A DNA stretch of 64,000 bases from Knoxdaviesia capensis (GCA_001510575.1 LNGK01000010.1:1516808-1580807), one strand, 5' to 3'. Numbered from the stretch's first letter, positions 48,901-61,587 are shown. The notes: a model not told the origin generated them from the sequence alone. A program made the numbers and translations.

Positions 48901-50286
48901 GCGCCGGGGGGGGGGGCCAAACAGTCATAAAACGAAGCCACGTGAGCCTTCTGACTCTCGGTCCCCGATCATGGTGATGCGTGTCATCGCTCTCTGTTTG
49001 ACATGTATCAACGCCTTTCTGGATGGGAGAGATCATCTTGGGGTGGTAGGGATAGGGTTATATGTTGGTCCTGGCTGACGGTTCTTCACAATACTATCTC
49101 CAAACCCCCGGTCCGGAGGTCCGATGAGCGGCCGTTGAGATGGCCGAAACGGTGGGGGGACAGAAGACAAGAGGATCGACGTCACAGGACCATGCCAGAC
49201 CACCACACGGCCCAGTTGCGTCTAGCGAGAGCAAAAACCACCACACATGTTACACGCCATCGCCATCCAATTCATGCAGACACCACACAACAAACTCGGC
49301 ACATGGCAGGCCGGAGGATGAGCCCCGACGATTGGCCAGAGAGGTGTGCTCAGGCCGTCTCTCTCCGGAGTGTTGTTCCGTCCAGCGGTATTATATAGCT
49401 GGCTGCTATAGGTTGCGTGGTGCACTGGCCGCGAAGAAGCAGGACAACCAGATGCGGGCATAGTTTGGTTCGCTAAGTTTGGCGTGTATCGTCGATTGCA
49501 GTCCGGTAGCAGTACAAACCTGTTTCTAAGAGGGGGAGAGAGAGAGAGAGAGTTTTGACACATGCACGTCTGGTCTGGCGCCAGAGGGTTGCAATGATGC
49601 CATGGATGGGGTCACGGTGACTGGAAGTAGCGAGAGCGTCTGTCCAGTGGCTAGTCTCGTTGGCGGGGATATATCATTCCGTGCGTGTTTCCATTGCAGT
49701 ATTCCAGTACCTGCACCCAGGCCCCAGAGAGACGCCGCACTCTCATTTCATCCTAGCACCGGCTTCGACAGCCGGTTTCCCAAGTTGCTGAGGATGTTCC
49801 AGCGAAGAGCCAAAAATTACTATCTTCAAGTCACACAACGCAGAAGAAAAGGATCGCCACCTAGTGAGACGATCGGACAAATTTGTATCACCAAGGTTCA
49901 GAGCACACTGAGGTGAGTGGCCCTGCGAGTGGGGTTTTTTTCGTCCGCATTGACGGTTTCCGTCTGTCTCTCTCAGTCTGCCTTTTTTCGGTCTCAACTC
50001 TCTACCTTCAGGAGGTTCTTAGTCCTAGCCTTTGACCCAAGAGATCAAGCCCAGATTTTTTTTTTCAACCCCACTCCGGAGCCCCGAGCGCACACATTTC
50101 AGTGTTGTCTTTTCTTGGACAGTATTCCGGGTCGTTTCGTGTACAGCTTAAGAGTTGCTGTATACACGGCAGCGGGATATGGGCCCCTCTAAAAAGGCAT
50201 CCTCGCCGACGTGTCACGATGACGAGATCATAGAGCCACGGCAGGAATTGGCACACAACCCGTTCCGAGGTGTAGGATAGATAGCA

Positions 50287-50288
<2 letters not shown>

Positions 50289-50321
<33 letters not shown>
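50289..50321. repeat. (CT)n microsatellite
   Basis: About 16 uninterrupted CT units in gene-free DNA. Confidence 0.9.
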
Positions 50322-50324
<3 letters not shown>

Positions 50325-52462
50325 ATTGGAACCACACCGGAGACGTGGCAGCGTGGGGGGGAGGGGGGGAGGGAGAGATAGAGTCGAGCCAACAGCGAGA
50401 TTGAAAGCACGGCACGAGTCAAAACAGAGGGAAGCTTTGGGGGGGTGAATGATGCAATGATACCCAAGCACGGTTGATCGGGTGTAAGAGAGAGAGGGAT
50501 AAGAACGAGCAACCCTCTCGGCGCGTGGGATGGCCGATTTGACTGGTCACTGGTGTTCTGGACGCTCCAGACGGACGGCATGGTGGTTTGGGGGTGCCTG
50601 TGAACCCCCCCCCCGTGAGCGCGGGTGTGAAATGCCGGGTGGTTGCATGAAGCACAGCGAAGTGGGCGAACACGGCAGGAAAAGCACTACGCCAACATAG
50701 AACAGGAGGGGAGGGGGGGGGGGAAGACGAAGGGACACAACGGTGAAGAATTTCCCAATACGGACCTCCCGCACCCCGATTTGGAACATGCAACACAACC
50801 AACCCGGCCTTCCTCGCGCCTTTGTTCCCCGTCTCTTCTGCTGTTCGTCCAGTCCTCGCCCGTTCCAGTGCAGGGGGGGTGGGTGGACGACGAGAAATCA
50901 AGTCGACGGGGGGGGGGCAGCCCAAGGCCCACGGGCGGACGGACGCTGCCGTTGCATCGCATCTCCCTACGCCAACAATGACTTGCAGGAAGAGGCCTAA
51001 ACCGAAAACGGCTCGCCAGTTTGTCTGTTTCTGGGCGCTGAAATTAGACTTGTGTGGAAATTGTGATGGATGGTTCCCTTTTGCTTGGCTGGCCTCCCAT
51101 CCCGTGCTTGGTCATGCCTTTCCCTCCCGCACGAGGAATGCTTCCCCTCATGACACCCTTCATCTGTGCCTGAATTGAGCCCAACCCTTCTTTTTCCACG
51201 ACACCCCACCCATCTCGATCCTAAAAGGGCTAATCCGGCTCTGATCTGGGTATCATGGCCGAGAGGGCGAGACGCCGCGTGGGTGTGGACAGCAGGATAC
51301 GCGTAATGCCTACTGTAAGCATCCAAGGAAGCCAGCCAGGAAGTCAGTGAGCATGTCTGTAGTGGATGTAATACCACTGCCACACACTCGTCTGCTATCA
51401 CCCCCCCTCAAAAGCCAAGTCCAGCCGGTGTAAACTGGACCAATGTGGATTTCCCATCTAATATAACCCGGAGCCTGGAGAGACAGACACACATACGGAG
51501 GGAGCAAATTTGCTCGACTTGGTGTCAAAGTCCTCGATCACGATGCCACCTGCGCACGTACGTCCAAGCTGACCCGTTCTGCACAATCCTTCCGGTCTCA
51601 AACCCGGGCACATGAGGGCCTTTTTTTTGTTTCTTTTTTTCTTTGGCTCACCCCGGTATGGCAATATATTTGGCACACATTATTATCTCACGAAGCGGGG
51701 GCCCAACTTACGACGATGTACTGTAGTAGGTAGTATACGGGCAACATTGTCGACGCATGGACGTGATATAGCCCTATATACCACTATATGACACACAAGC
51801 AAACAAAGAGGGCCACTATACGGCGGACGAGATTCTTATCTGGAGACAGTGGGCGGAAGTACTGAGATGGCCGAAACACATAAACCGAGGCGTCCCGGTT
51901 ACGCAAGAGCCAGAAAAAGAAAAGACAACCCCGCGTCTGGCATGACTCTACGACTGAGATTGGCATGGATATAGGCCCTACGGTGAACGTTTATATCCAG
52001 GGAAAATATATGTGGGCAGAAGGGGGAGAAAAAAGCAAGAAAGCAGAAGCCCTATAGTAGCATTTTAAGTACAGTTGGACAGCACATCAGGGACAGGTGG
52101 GGTGAGGGTGAAAATGGAGGCTAGTTTTCTCACATTAGGGATGATAATCTAGAAAGCCAGTATATTGTAATGTGCGAGTGGTATGTACAGTACAGTATGC
52201 AGTCCACAGTACCGGCAGTAGTGGATTTCGGCTGGAGAAGCCTCCGAGAAAGGGGGGGGGGAACAGGAGGCGCGGACGAAGCTAGAAGAGCAGAGCGAGA
52301 GATGATCACCAACTCTGGTTCATAGTACCAGACTCGAGAGCGACCACAAAGGGCACCGTCAAAGACGGCGGGTTCCCCACCCCGTTCGTTCACCTGTACC
52401 CCCCTGTCCTGTCACCCGCACCGATCCAATATGGGAATATCCAGAGCACCCATTTCCCCCCC

Positions 52463-52537
52463 NNNNNNNNNNNNNNNNNNNNNNNNNNNNNNNNNNNNNN
52501 NNNNNNNNNNNNNNNNNNNNNNNNNNNNNNNNNNNNN
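52463..52537. other. Assembly gap (75 N)
   Basis: There are 75 ambiguous bases flanked on the left by a C-run. Any open frame crossing it is meaningless. Confidence 1.
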
Positions 52538-55500
52538 ATCGTGGCGAGCCCCGAAGCGGAAGAAGGACAAAGTGCGGGAGGGGGGGTTTTGGTGTTTGCT
52601 CTTTAATGCTGTACGGACTTTTCTGTCCTGCAAAGGAGTTAGAGATAGGTGGTATTATGTTTGTGCGGTGGCGAGAACTTGGATAATACCCAGGTTTCAA
52701 GACGAGAACAAGACCAACATGCAACAAAGTGGTGCATGGCCGTCGTTTTCTTAGCAGAGGACCCGTTTGGAATTCTCAAAAACTCTCACCCCTCCAGAGC
52801 AGGAACAAGATTTCAGCCAAAAAAATACAAAACTCCAGACCCAAAGAAAGTTACCTGTCATATTGGTGTGGGCGGGGAAGGCAGGTTGCAACCAAGCAGC
52901 CGTGCATGAACATGATTGATTACACGCGTCGAGACTGAGGGTTCACCAGACGAGGTCGGCTGAGAAAAAAAAAAAGAAAAGGAAAATCTGGAGTGATCGG
53001 CGTTGGAAGACGTGTTTGCACAGGCGGGGGAGGGGGAGCGGAGGGGGGAAAGACGCAGAGACTGGCCCATCGAGTCTCGTATTCCCCCTCGGGTTCTCGT
53101 GGAGCCATGCTTTTCCCCTCCAACACAACCTCAAACACCAGCGTTCGTTCCATTCTCGTTCTCGTGGCGTGGGTGCAGCCCTCGAACCATCTGGGAACGG
53201 GAGTTCGAACAGAGAGAAGAATGACGACATCCAAGAACTTTAAACGAGCCGGTGTGCACGTTGGAGGTCGAGACGATGGGGGCCGGGAGGGGGGGGGGCC
53301 TCTTTTTTTTTTTTTTTTTTCTCAAAAGGTCCACGTTATGCTGTGTGCCTGAATGATGCAGCCACTACACACACTGCGTGCATATGCTGGACGCTGCCCT
53401 CGGTTGGCTATATCCGCAGCAGGCTCAAGTTGGGACATCCCGAGTTCTGGATTCCGGGGCTTGGCCCACCTCTACGGCCAACTGGGCAATATTCCGTAGA
53501 GGCAATATGAGCACGTTTGGCTTTTGCCCTCACTGAGCGGCAGCATCAGATTTGGCATGGCCAGCCAAGCTCACTCGCACTTACACACAGAGCAGAACCA
53601 GCTATATATGTGGTAAATTACGGACCATCACGAGGGCCCTCGCAGATTCGTCATGAGGGTGTATTTCAAAAGAAAACCCGGGCGAGATGACCAGCAGAGC
53701 GCAATAAACGGCCACTCGCACGCTCGGCTACGCAACGTATGGACTCAGAATATATATATCCGGCCATATGCTGATATAGCATATACAAGCCCATTATATA
53801 CAGCACTGGCCGCCGCCCCTCTGCTGACTCCAGACCCACCGAGTGATTGTCTCGGTCTGGCGTCCACGCCACGAGCCCCAACTCCGGCTGGCGTGTGGCA
53901 GAGAGAGGCACAGTGAACTTCTGGCCTGGGCGTTGTTGTTGTTGTGCGTACCGGATGTCTCTTGTGTCGTGCTTTCAAACCAACACCGGGGCTGGCGGGT
54001 TACACGCAGTATTTGGCTCAGATACACATAGGCAAAGTCCGTGGCAACCCGTGCACGCGTGGTGGTGGTGGTCTTTCTCCTTTTTTTTCTTTCTTTTTTT
54101 TTATGAGCAGGGTCGAAGCGCAGCGCAGAAATCCGTGCATTATTGGCCAATATATATCCAACTGTGCGACGTATAATAATCTCTCCGTCTCTCTCTCTCT
54201 CTCTCTCTCGCCAGGTAACCCGCCAAAATCACTCCGCAGGGGGGACCACGGGATTAGATTATATCATACATGCTATCGATATACGATTTATATTGGGAGA
54301 TGTTTACGCATGCTTAATCTTCCCGCTGAAGGTCCCGTGGAACCTGGAAGAGAGCACGAAAGGGACATGACGACAGCCAGCTGGGGAGCGGAATCCTGCG
54401 GCTTGAAATTGAGGGGTCTAGATTGCACGGCGGGAACGCAGAGCATGCCCGCATTCCAAACCACTCTGGGAAGAGAGAGGAGACAGGACAAGGAGAAAAC
54501 CGGAGCAGAAAAAAGCAAAAGAGGAACATACCATCATTTAATTGTCAGTCCAGAGCAGACCAGAAGCAAATCCACGGCACTAGGCCGAAAAGGCCTTAAC
54601 GCAGGCACAAGGCACAAGGGACGGATCGGCAAGAAGCGACCGAAAATTATAGGGCAGAGACAACATGCTGCGTCTCCCCCCTCCTGTGCTAAGAGAGAGT
54701 TGGACGGCACAGCATCGTTCATCGCGCGGAAGAGGGCCCCGGGAGGCGGAGCAACGGGCTCCTGTTGACGACTCGTACGAGTCTCCGGGACGACTTACAG
54801 GTAGTGGACAGGATCGTAAAAACGGCAACAGAAAACAGAGTCTTTTCATATCTGGAGAACGGAAACCAAAAGCGCGGCGGACCTATCTCGCCTGGTTGTT
54901 CTGGCCCTTCATACACTCACTCCAGGGACAGGGCCGGTCACAGGCGGTTTCTTTTCTTCTTCTCAAGATGTTTCTCTTTGTAACAGACCCTAAACCTGCT
55001 CACCTCACGCACCTGTTCCACAGACCTTGCCAAATATGCTCTCAGACACATTTTGAAGCGGACATGCCTGTATGGACTACAAGCAATGCGTGCCGAGGAG
55101 CGGTCTGGGGGAGGGGGGCGCTTGATTTCTTTATTGCCTCTCTGTCTCTCTGTGTGTGCACTCCTCGAACAAGGAATATCCCATTTACTGCAGTGACCGC
55201 CACCGCACGCTTTTTTCCACTTTCTGCTTCTGTCCGTGCAATTCCAAGGTCCATGTCCGAGTGCATATATCACAGAGCGTCCCCATTATTCAGGGAGGAC
55301 GATGGAACACACGAAGAGCATGCCATGGAAGGTGTTAGATACTGTTTGTCTAGGGGGAGAGAGCAGGCAAGGGCAGAGACATCAGAAAAAGAACCGAAAA
55401 TAAAAACGTGTTTCTAACTGCGTTTCTGCGGCACAGTGTGTTCGACAGGAGACGGGCGATGCTACGGCGGGCTATCACCGAACAATATCACCAACGTGAT

Positions 55501-55977
55501 ATAGGGAGGATACGTAGAGAGAAGAGCGTCCACTGTATGCACTGGTATACCGCAGAGAGCGCAAAAAAAGAAAAGAAAAAAAGCGCCCGTCTTCCCAAAA
55601 CGGACGTCGTTCAGACCAGCGGCTGAGACGGCCATCCGCATTGGTGGGAACTTCGTGGCGCTGCTGTTGTTGCGCTGCATATGCGCCAGACCCCGGGATT
55701 CTGGGACCTGACATGTCCCTCCCCCCCCAAAAAAAGAGTTCGAACAGGCGGTTGAAACAAATATAAATTACTGCGTGCATGTGGTGCTGCTGCGGCATGA
55801 AGGGTTGAGAAAAAAAAATGAAAAAAGAAGAAAAAGGGCTGCAGGTGTGTGTGTGTGCGGTTGACACTCTCACACACACTCACGCTCATCGCCACATGGT
55901 TTTTTTTTGTTCTCGTCGGTGTTTTGTGTGCCGTGCCAGACCTGCATTGCATATCTTGACCACCAACCACCACGCGC

Positions 55978-55980
<3 letters not shown>

Positions 55981-56026
<46 letters not shown>
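55981..56026. repeat. (GA)n microsatellite, 23 units
   Basis: A perfect 46-nt GA repeat, about 50 bp before a second, T-rich tandem repeat. Confidence 0.95.
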
Positions 56027-56028
<2 letters not shown>

Positions 56029-56073
56029 GGCCTTTTTTTATTTTTGGTGTAGCTAGATGTCGGGGCTAATTAT

Positions 56074-56138
56074 TATTTTATTTTGTTTTATTTTATTTTG
56101 TTTTATTTTATTTTGTTTTATTTTATTTTGTTTTATTT
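56074..56138. repeat. 15-bp tandem repeat (TTTTATTTTATTTTG)n
   Basis: About four copies of a TTTTATTTTATTTTG unit lie in tandem, starting just after the GA repeat. They create a spurious open frame with a repeated Ile/Leu/Phe/Cys pattern. Confidence 0.9.
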
Positions 56139-56829
56139 ATTCTCGTTCAAAAAAAAAAAGAAAAAGAAAAGAAAAGGCAACGCTTGACTTTCCGCGACCG
56201 ACACCACGGCCCTCTCCCTCTCTCCTTCAACCTGCGTTGAGAAAAAAACAAAAAAGATCAACCGTCCAAGCGCATGCAGGTCGTGTCATGTTTGCCTCCC
56301 ACCCAGTCCCACCCAGAACCCCCCCGGACCGCTGCAATTTAATCCGCATCAGCAATCTGCAGGAACCGGCTGGCCTTGTCTCAAGGAAAAAAGAAAAGCA
56401 AAAAAAACAAAGCCAGCAAGACGACCAGAAATTACTTGTGGTTCAGGTGAGAGCAGCCCGTGCAGGATAGACACACAGAGGTCGGTGATGACAGGCGATG
56501 GATTTTCGGGATCCTCTCGCGCCCCCATTTTGACTTTCCGGGCTTGCACTTCTGCTGTGTTTTGTCGTGCGCAAGATATAATCTGCCTGCCTGGGATATG
56601 CCTGGACTGAACCCCCTTTCCCTCCCTTCCCCCTCCCCAGATTCGGAGCAGTCGGTGCTTGCTGCTTGGTGGTTAACGCCGATGATCTTCATGCACCAAC
56701 GCCCGCCTGAAAGAGACGTCGTGTCCTATCTGTCAGGTAAAGGCCTTCACCATGCGCTGAAATACGAGAGGGGATTCGAGAAGTATCTTTGTTTTTTTGT
56801 GGGATTTTACCGCTATTTCTATATGGGTC

Positions 56830-57402
56830 CTAGTACCGGGTATACCTCCCCCCTACTTCATGTACTGCCTTGACTCTTCGAGGCATTGCCTGGAAAAGTT
56901 GCTCAAGGAAGTCCTCGGTTATGGCGTCCCATGCCATACTAATATCCTCTCTTAGGCGCTGAGTGGCGCCTGTGACCCGTTTCCAGTCATCAATCGTCCA
57001 ATGCAGGTGTTGTTGCGCGGATTCGTATCGTTTTCGGTGTGTGCCGTGCAAAATAGGAGGCCGAAGTCGAGAACCGAGTCGGGTAAAGCCGGCCTTTCGG
57101 AGGGCGTGTCGGACAGCCCAGACAGAACAGGAAAGCCCAAGCCGAGGGGCGATCTCACCCCAGTTCAGCCGTCTATTCTCTGTAGATTCTGATAGGAAGG
57201 CTATAATGGCTTGGACTTGCGAAGGAGAGACGTGCGATGGGCGTCCAGACCGTGGCTTGATATCTTCGCGGTTGGTTTTGATAGTATAGCGGACTTGGTT
57301 TCGTGTCGCGCCTGTGTGGATTTGTATCTGCTTTTGGCTCTGCCCAGAAGCACGAAGGCGTAGGATAGCGGATCTAATCTCTGAAGGGAGGTGAGGCGCC
57401 AT
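56830..57402 (-). mobile_element. Tc1/mariner transposase relic with catalytic core deleted (190-codon frame)
   Basis: An uninterrupted minus-strand frame from ATG 57402 encodes the two ends of a Tc1/mariner-type transposase joined together. Residues 1-~55 form the first helix-turn-helix (SEIRSAILRLRASGQSQKQI), then RSGRPSHV. A second DNA-binding segment continues to ~140 (WAVRHALRKAGFTRL; HLHWTIDDW). After about residue 143 the sequence passes directly to the family's C-terminus (LREDISMAWDAITEDFLEQLFQAMPRRVKAV). In full-length elements the DDE/D catalytic domain lies between these two parts, and here it is absent. The junction keeps the frame open, so a DNA-binding fragment could still be made, but it cannot catalyse transposition. 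I could not find convincing terminal inverted repeats or TA duplications. Fungal Tc1 relatives are mobilised in trans only if the ends are intact. Confidence 0.85.
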
Positions 57403-59167
57403 TCTATTTGGTTGGTAGGAAAGAAGGAGAAAAAGAAGAATTAAAGAAGAAATAGAGAAGGATTGAAGAAGAAGAAGCAGCAGCTGTGGAGAAGATTTTT
57501 GGCTTTGATTAGAAAGAGTACCTTAGGGCTAGGGTTTGAGATTAGGGGTAAGCGCCAAGAAGGGTGGAAATTTCCCCCTGGGTGCCTGGCGAGTCCGATC
57601 ATGCGTGATTCCAGGAACGCAAACCTGTAGCTTTCCGCCTCTCTTTCTTTCGTCTGCGCTGCTTGATCACTGGTGTCTTGGCTACAGATTTGAAAGAGAA
57701 TCTGTCACCGGAGACAAGCACTACCGTGGTTATTTCCGGCGGGAGAGAGTGAAGCGCTGGCTGTGGGAGAGGATCAGAAGGCCGGGCGAGGATTTAACGC
57801 CGGTGGTTGACCTGCTCTCAGACGTTCGTTTTGCCCTTCTCACTTCTGCTTTCCCCCCCTCCCATGTGATACCTACGTCGTAGTGCGTGTCTTGGGCAGG
57901 ACAAGGAAGCAGAGCACTCCATCAATCTCGGATGGTTTTGTTTAGGGCCAGTAGCTTGGTTTCGAGCGGGAGAAGGACGGAAGGAAACACGAGAAGAGAG
58001 GTTGAGGGGAGAGAGAGATGGGGAAAACGAAAAAAGGAGGATTTGTAAAAACAAGGCAAGGAAGAAAAAAAAAGGGACAGTGAGAGGAGAACGAAAGGAA
58101 AGAAAACCTCCCCCTTGTGTGCACAGTCCCTTCGATGAAAAGGAAGGGGAGGGAGGGTGTGTCTGTGTCATTATTGGTGGCTCTCGCTCGGCTCGGCGGC
58201 GGCGCACGTCCTTCATTTTTCTTCATTCGTTTTTTTTTGTCCCTCTTGCTTGACGGTGGACTCGGGGCAAGATTTGTCGGGAGGCGGTCAGTGGTGAGAC
58301 TTACGTGCACAGGTTCTGAGGGCAGAGACCGTTGCTCATGATGTGGCAGAGCCGTGGACACTCTCGGAGAATATGTCCAGTATATGTCCAGTAGTCGTCG
58401 AGAGAAGGCTTCCGTCCACACTGGAAATCCCGTGCCAGTTGCTCCCAAAGTCGCCGCCGTGATTGTGTCACCCGCACACCACAGACAACTCCGAGTTGTT
58501 CCTGACTTACACCCTCAGACCCTCCTTTGCTTTTCCCACCTCCCCGTTCCGAGCTCCGCCCGACCTGGGGGCCCTTTTTTTTTTTCTTTTTTTTTTTCTT
58601 TCTTTCTTTTGGCTCTGTCTAAGAACTCTCAGACACCAGGAATTTCCCACAACCTGATCCTGGATATCTTACCGATCTTATGTGTGTGTGGGCAAACTTG
58701 GACGGACAACCCACTGCATCGACGTCTGTCTCTGTCTGCTCCCAGTTATTTCGCTTGTAGCCTCCTCGACCTCGCTATTCAACACCCGCGCCGCCCGTCC
58801 TCGGATGTTTCTCAGGTTCCCACCGGAGTGAACAAGACCAGCTTGACTCTTGTGTAACCCGCTATTTCACTCACACACACATAGTCTTCTTCTTCATTTT
58901 GCCTTGGGTTCGTAGCTAGCCTCGCCCATCTCCACATTCCCCCTTTCTTCCCCTCCGTTCAAACAAGAAAAAGAAAAGAAAAAACCTTGGGCCACCCGCA
59001 CCTTTCTCTTGTGGCGCCTATCCATCCATCTGGCGGTATTTTGCGCGTCCGTGTGGTGATTTTTTTCTTTTTTTGGTGGGTGTGTGCGTGTGTGTGTGTG
59101 AAAGGTCCTGGCGAGTCTGTGCTCACTCTGAGATTGATATTCTCTTGCTTGTTCTTTTTGGCCCTCC

Positions 59168-59194
59168 CACACACACACACACACACACACACAC
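59168..59194. repeat. (CA)n microsatellite
   Basis: A perfect CA repeat of about 13 units in gene-free DNA. Confidence 0.9.
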
Positions 59195-59433
59195 CCCTCC
59201 TTGTCCCCTTTCTGCGTAACGAAGTAACAATGCCTTCTTTCGCCCACAAAAGAGAGGGACGGGCCCCTCTCGTCAACTTTGTGGCCCCCCCCCACTTGTG
59301 GCTCTCATCGTCCTTCTGGACCGACCGCAAACTAGAGGAAAAGAAAAAAAGCCACGGCCACTGCTGCTCCTTTTCCATTCTGAGAGGTGTGTGTGTGTGT
59401 GTGTTTGTGGTAATGTGATGTATCGGTTATTAC

Positions 59434-59471
59434 CGTTCGTTCGTTCGTTCGTTCGTTCGTTCGTACGTTCG
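59434..59471. repeat. (CGTT)n tetranucleotide repeat
   Basis: About seven CGTT units followed by a variant (CGTA, CGTT). The repeat encodes a VRSFVRSF pattern in one frame, which is not a gene. Confidence 0.9.
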
Positions 59472-61419
59472 TGGCTTCCCCCCCTTTACCAAAGCTGGGA
59501 ATAGTTCGTCGACTTCTCACAAATATATTCCCGCCTGGGTGTCTGTCTGTGGCTTACGCCCTCCGTATCACCATCAGAATTGACCTTCGTTCGAGCCCTC
59601 TCTCTCCTCCAATGCCGAGAAGTGCACGTAATGAGGGAGTAGTATACACGAAGAGAGGTGTCGACGGGCCAGACCCTCGAGAAAAAGCCTGTGCCATAAG
59701 ATAGCAAAATTGCTCTCTTTTGACAGACGCCGTCAAAACCCGCCTCGAGCCTTGGACAACCACTCTTTGCTAACACCCTCTGTCTCTCTGTCTCTCTCAA
59801 CGCTCACACCCCCAGAAAAAAATAAAATATAAATAAAATAGAATAGAATAAAAGATCAAAGTCAAAAATCGTCACACTCCATCCATTCTGTCACTTTCAC
59901 TTCCCTCACTCCCTCTCTCACGCTCACTCCCCCTCCTCCTTCTCTCCCCCCCCTCTGGGAACATTTCTCGTTCTACTCGAGCGACCCCCCCTTCTTCACC
60001 TTTCACATGTCCATCCATCTTCGCAGATCGCTCTTTGATCAATATCTTTTTCCTTTTCTTTTTTTACTGCTCGCCTATTTGTGAGGGACATACATCATCC
60101 TCGTGTTTCTCGCTATTTAAACCTGCAGAGCCGGCTACCACCCTCTGGCTTCGTCTTCCGTTGCCTCCCTCGTGTCTTTCTACATATACATATACCCGCG
60201 TTTCTGTCCCTCTCTTGTCTCTCCTTCTCCTTCGGCTGGCCGTACCCTAAAAGTTTCCCTTATAGAGATTGGTCTGTTTCCTAGCCTTGTCAAAATCTGC
60301 CGTCAAAAGCCGCCTGCACTTGTCTGTCTTTTTCTCTTCTCTCTCTCTCTCTCTCTCTCTGTCTCTTTTCGTCTTCCTCTCCACTTCCTCCGCCCAGACA
60401 CACAACACATCACGCACATCACACACATCATTTACATGGCATATAGCGTCCCTCTGCTATATATCCTCTTTGGATATCCGCTGTATCCCATGATATAAGT
60501 GGGAATGTGTTTGCAGTACTGGCCCTCCAGTACATGTCTATATCAGCCACCTCTTTATTATTCATGCCCGCACAGGTGTCCATGTAAATACTGTGCTTTA
60601 TATATAGGTAGGCACCCGTACTATACACCGCACCACCTGTTGTATACATCTCCACCAACTTCCTGTCCTGACCTACACACACACATGTTCACTCTTATGT
60701 GTATCCCCCTTCCCATATCGATTTCGACATCTCTCTTCTCCCACCAGTCCATCCACACACCCTTCTTCACTGCTCTGCCATGCTATACACACACTCTCAC
60801 ACAGCACTTACACGCCCGCCCATGTCCCCATCGACCTAATCCTGTATATCATGCCCTCTTATATCTGTCCATCTCGGCATTCCAAGTCTCATCATCATCC
60901 TGCTTCGACTGCCCGGAGTATATATATCTCCTGATATCGGCCCTGCCCTGTTTCCGTTGCATCTCTCTGATCGCTCCTGCTCTCCTCACCATCGCCGCCC
61001 ATCTGCTGATCTCTTTTATAATCCCGCCTCCTCCCCCATCTTTGTTTTCTTAGTCTCTATCTTCACTTCCTCTCTTTTTTCCCCAGACTCTTTTCCACCA
61101 CCACACATCCTCATCGTCCTCTATATCACCACTCACCTGCTTGTAAGCTCCTTGGCGTCTTATTTTCTCTGTCCCGATACCCGACATCTTTTCCACCCTC
61201 TCTTGCCGCTATTGTTGTCCAACATTCCCAATCTAGACCACCTACCTCGTTCTCCACAATCATCCAACTAACACAAACTTCAGCAGCGTCTTCTCCCACC
61301 TCTTGTTCCATCATCTCGTCCTCCTTTTGACAAGGACCAAACGACAGCCCAAAAAAACAAAAAAACAAAAAAGGACATCGTTCTCCACCAAAGGGCTGTC
61401 CCGCCTTCCCGTCGCCACC

Positions 61420-61587
61420 ATGTGCGACTTCACAAAGAACTACTACGTCTACACGACGTGTGTCGATCCCGGAGCACACTTCTTCGGAACCTCAACCGAC
61501 GGTAGCCGCACCCACTCGTGTGAACGGGGTCCCCACGAGCGCTACATCGTTCTGCCCGGCCATTGCCCGCTATGCTCCGGAGGCTAA
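61420..61587 (+). CDS. Small conserved Cys-rich fungal protein (55 aa)
   Basis: The ATG at 61420 sits in a good context (CCACC before ATG). The frame extends upstream, but in poor, pyrimidine-rich sequence. The 55-residue product starts MCDFTKNYYVYTTC and has cysteines at 2, 14, 34, 49 and 52, closing with CPLC near the end. It also contains a conserved-looking RGPHERYIVLPG segment. Cys14, Cys34 and the C-terminal C-x2-C could bind zinc, which is an inference. There is no signal peptide or membrane span, so a cytosolic or nuclear location is likely. I recognise the pattern as a short hypothetical protein widespread in filamentous ascomycetes, without known function. Base composition rises to coding-like GC exactly over this frame, in contrast to the flanks. 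Confidence 0.75.
   Translation: MCDFTKNYYVYTTCVDPGAHFFGTSTDGSRTHSCERGPHERYIVLPGHCPLCSGG

Larger units (their letters stand above)
42954..56829. other. Large gene-poor region (about 13.9 kb)
   Basis: I find no gene with a recognisable domain. The region is mixed-GC spacer with many purine or pyrimidine tracts, CT, GA, CA and T homopolymer runs, one assembly gap (52463-52537) and several TACTGTAC-type palindromes (for example near 45474 and 52189). A slightly GC-richer block lies at about 47970-48390. A D-arm-like TGGCCGAGTGGTT at 43647 is not part of a complete tRNA. Confidence 0.6.
57403..61419. other. Gene-poor region with pyrimidine-rich leader
   Basis: A cluster of TTAGGG-like units lies at 57523-57547, beside the transposase relic. 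A CA repeat (59168-59194) and a CGTT repeat (about 59434-59471) follow. From about 59780 to 61400 the plus strand is strongly pyrimidine-rich, consistent with a promoter and long leader for the small gene at 61420. I see no other gene. Confidence 0.6.
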
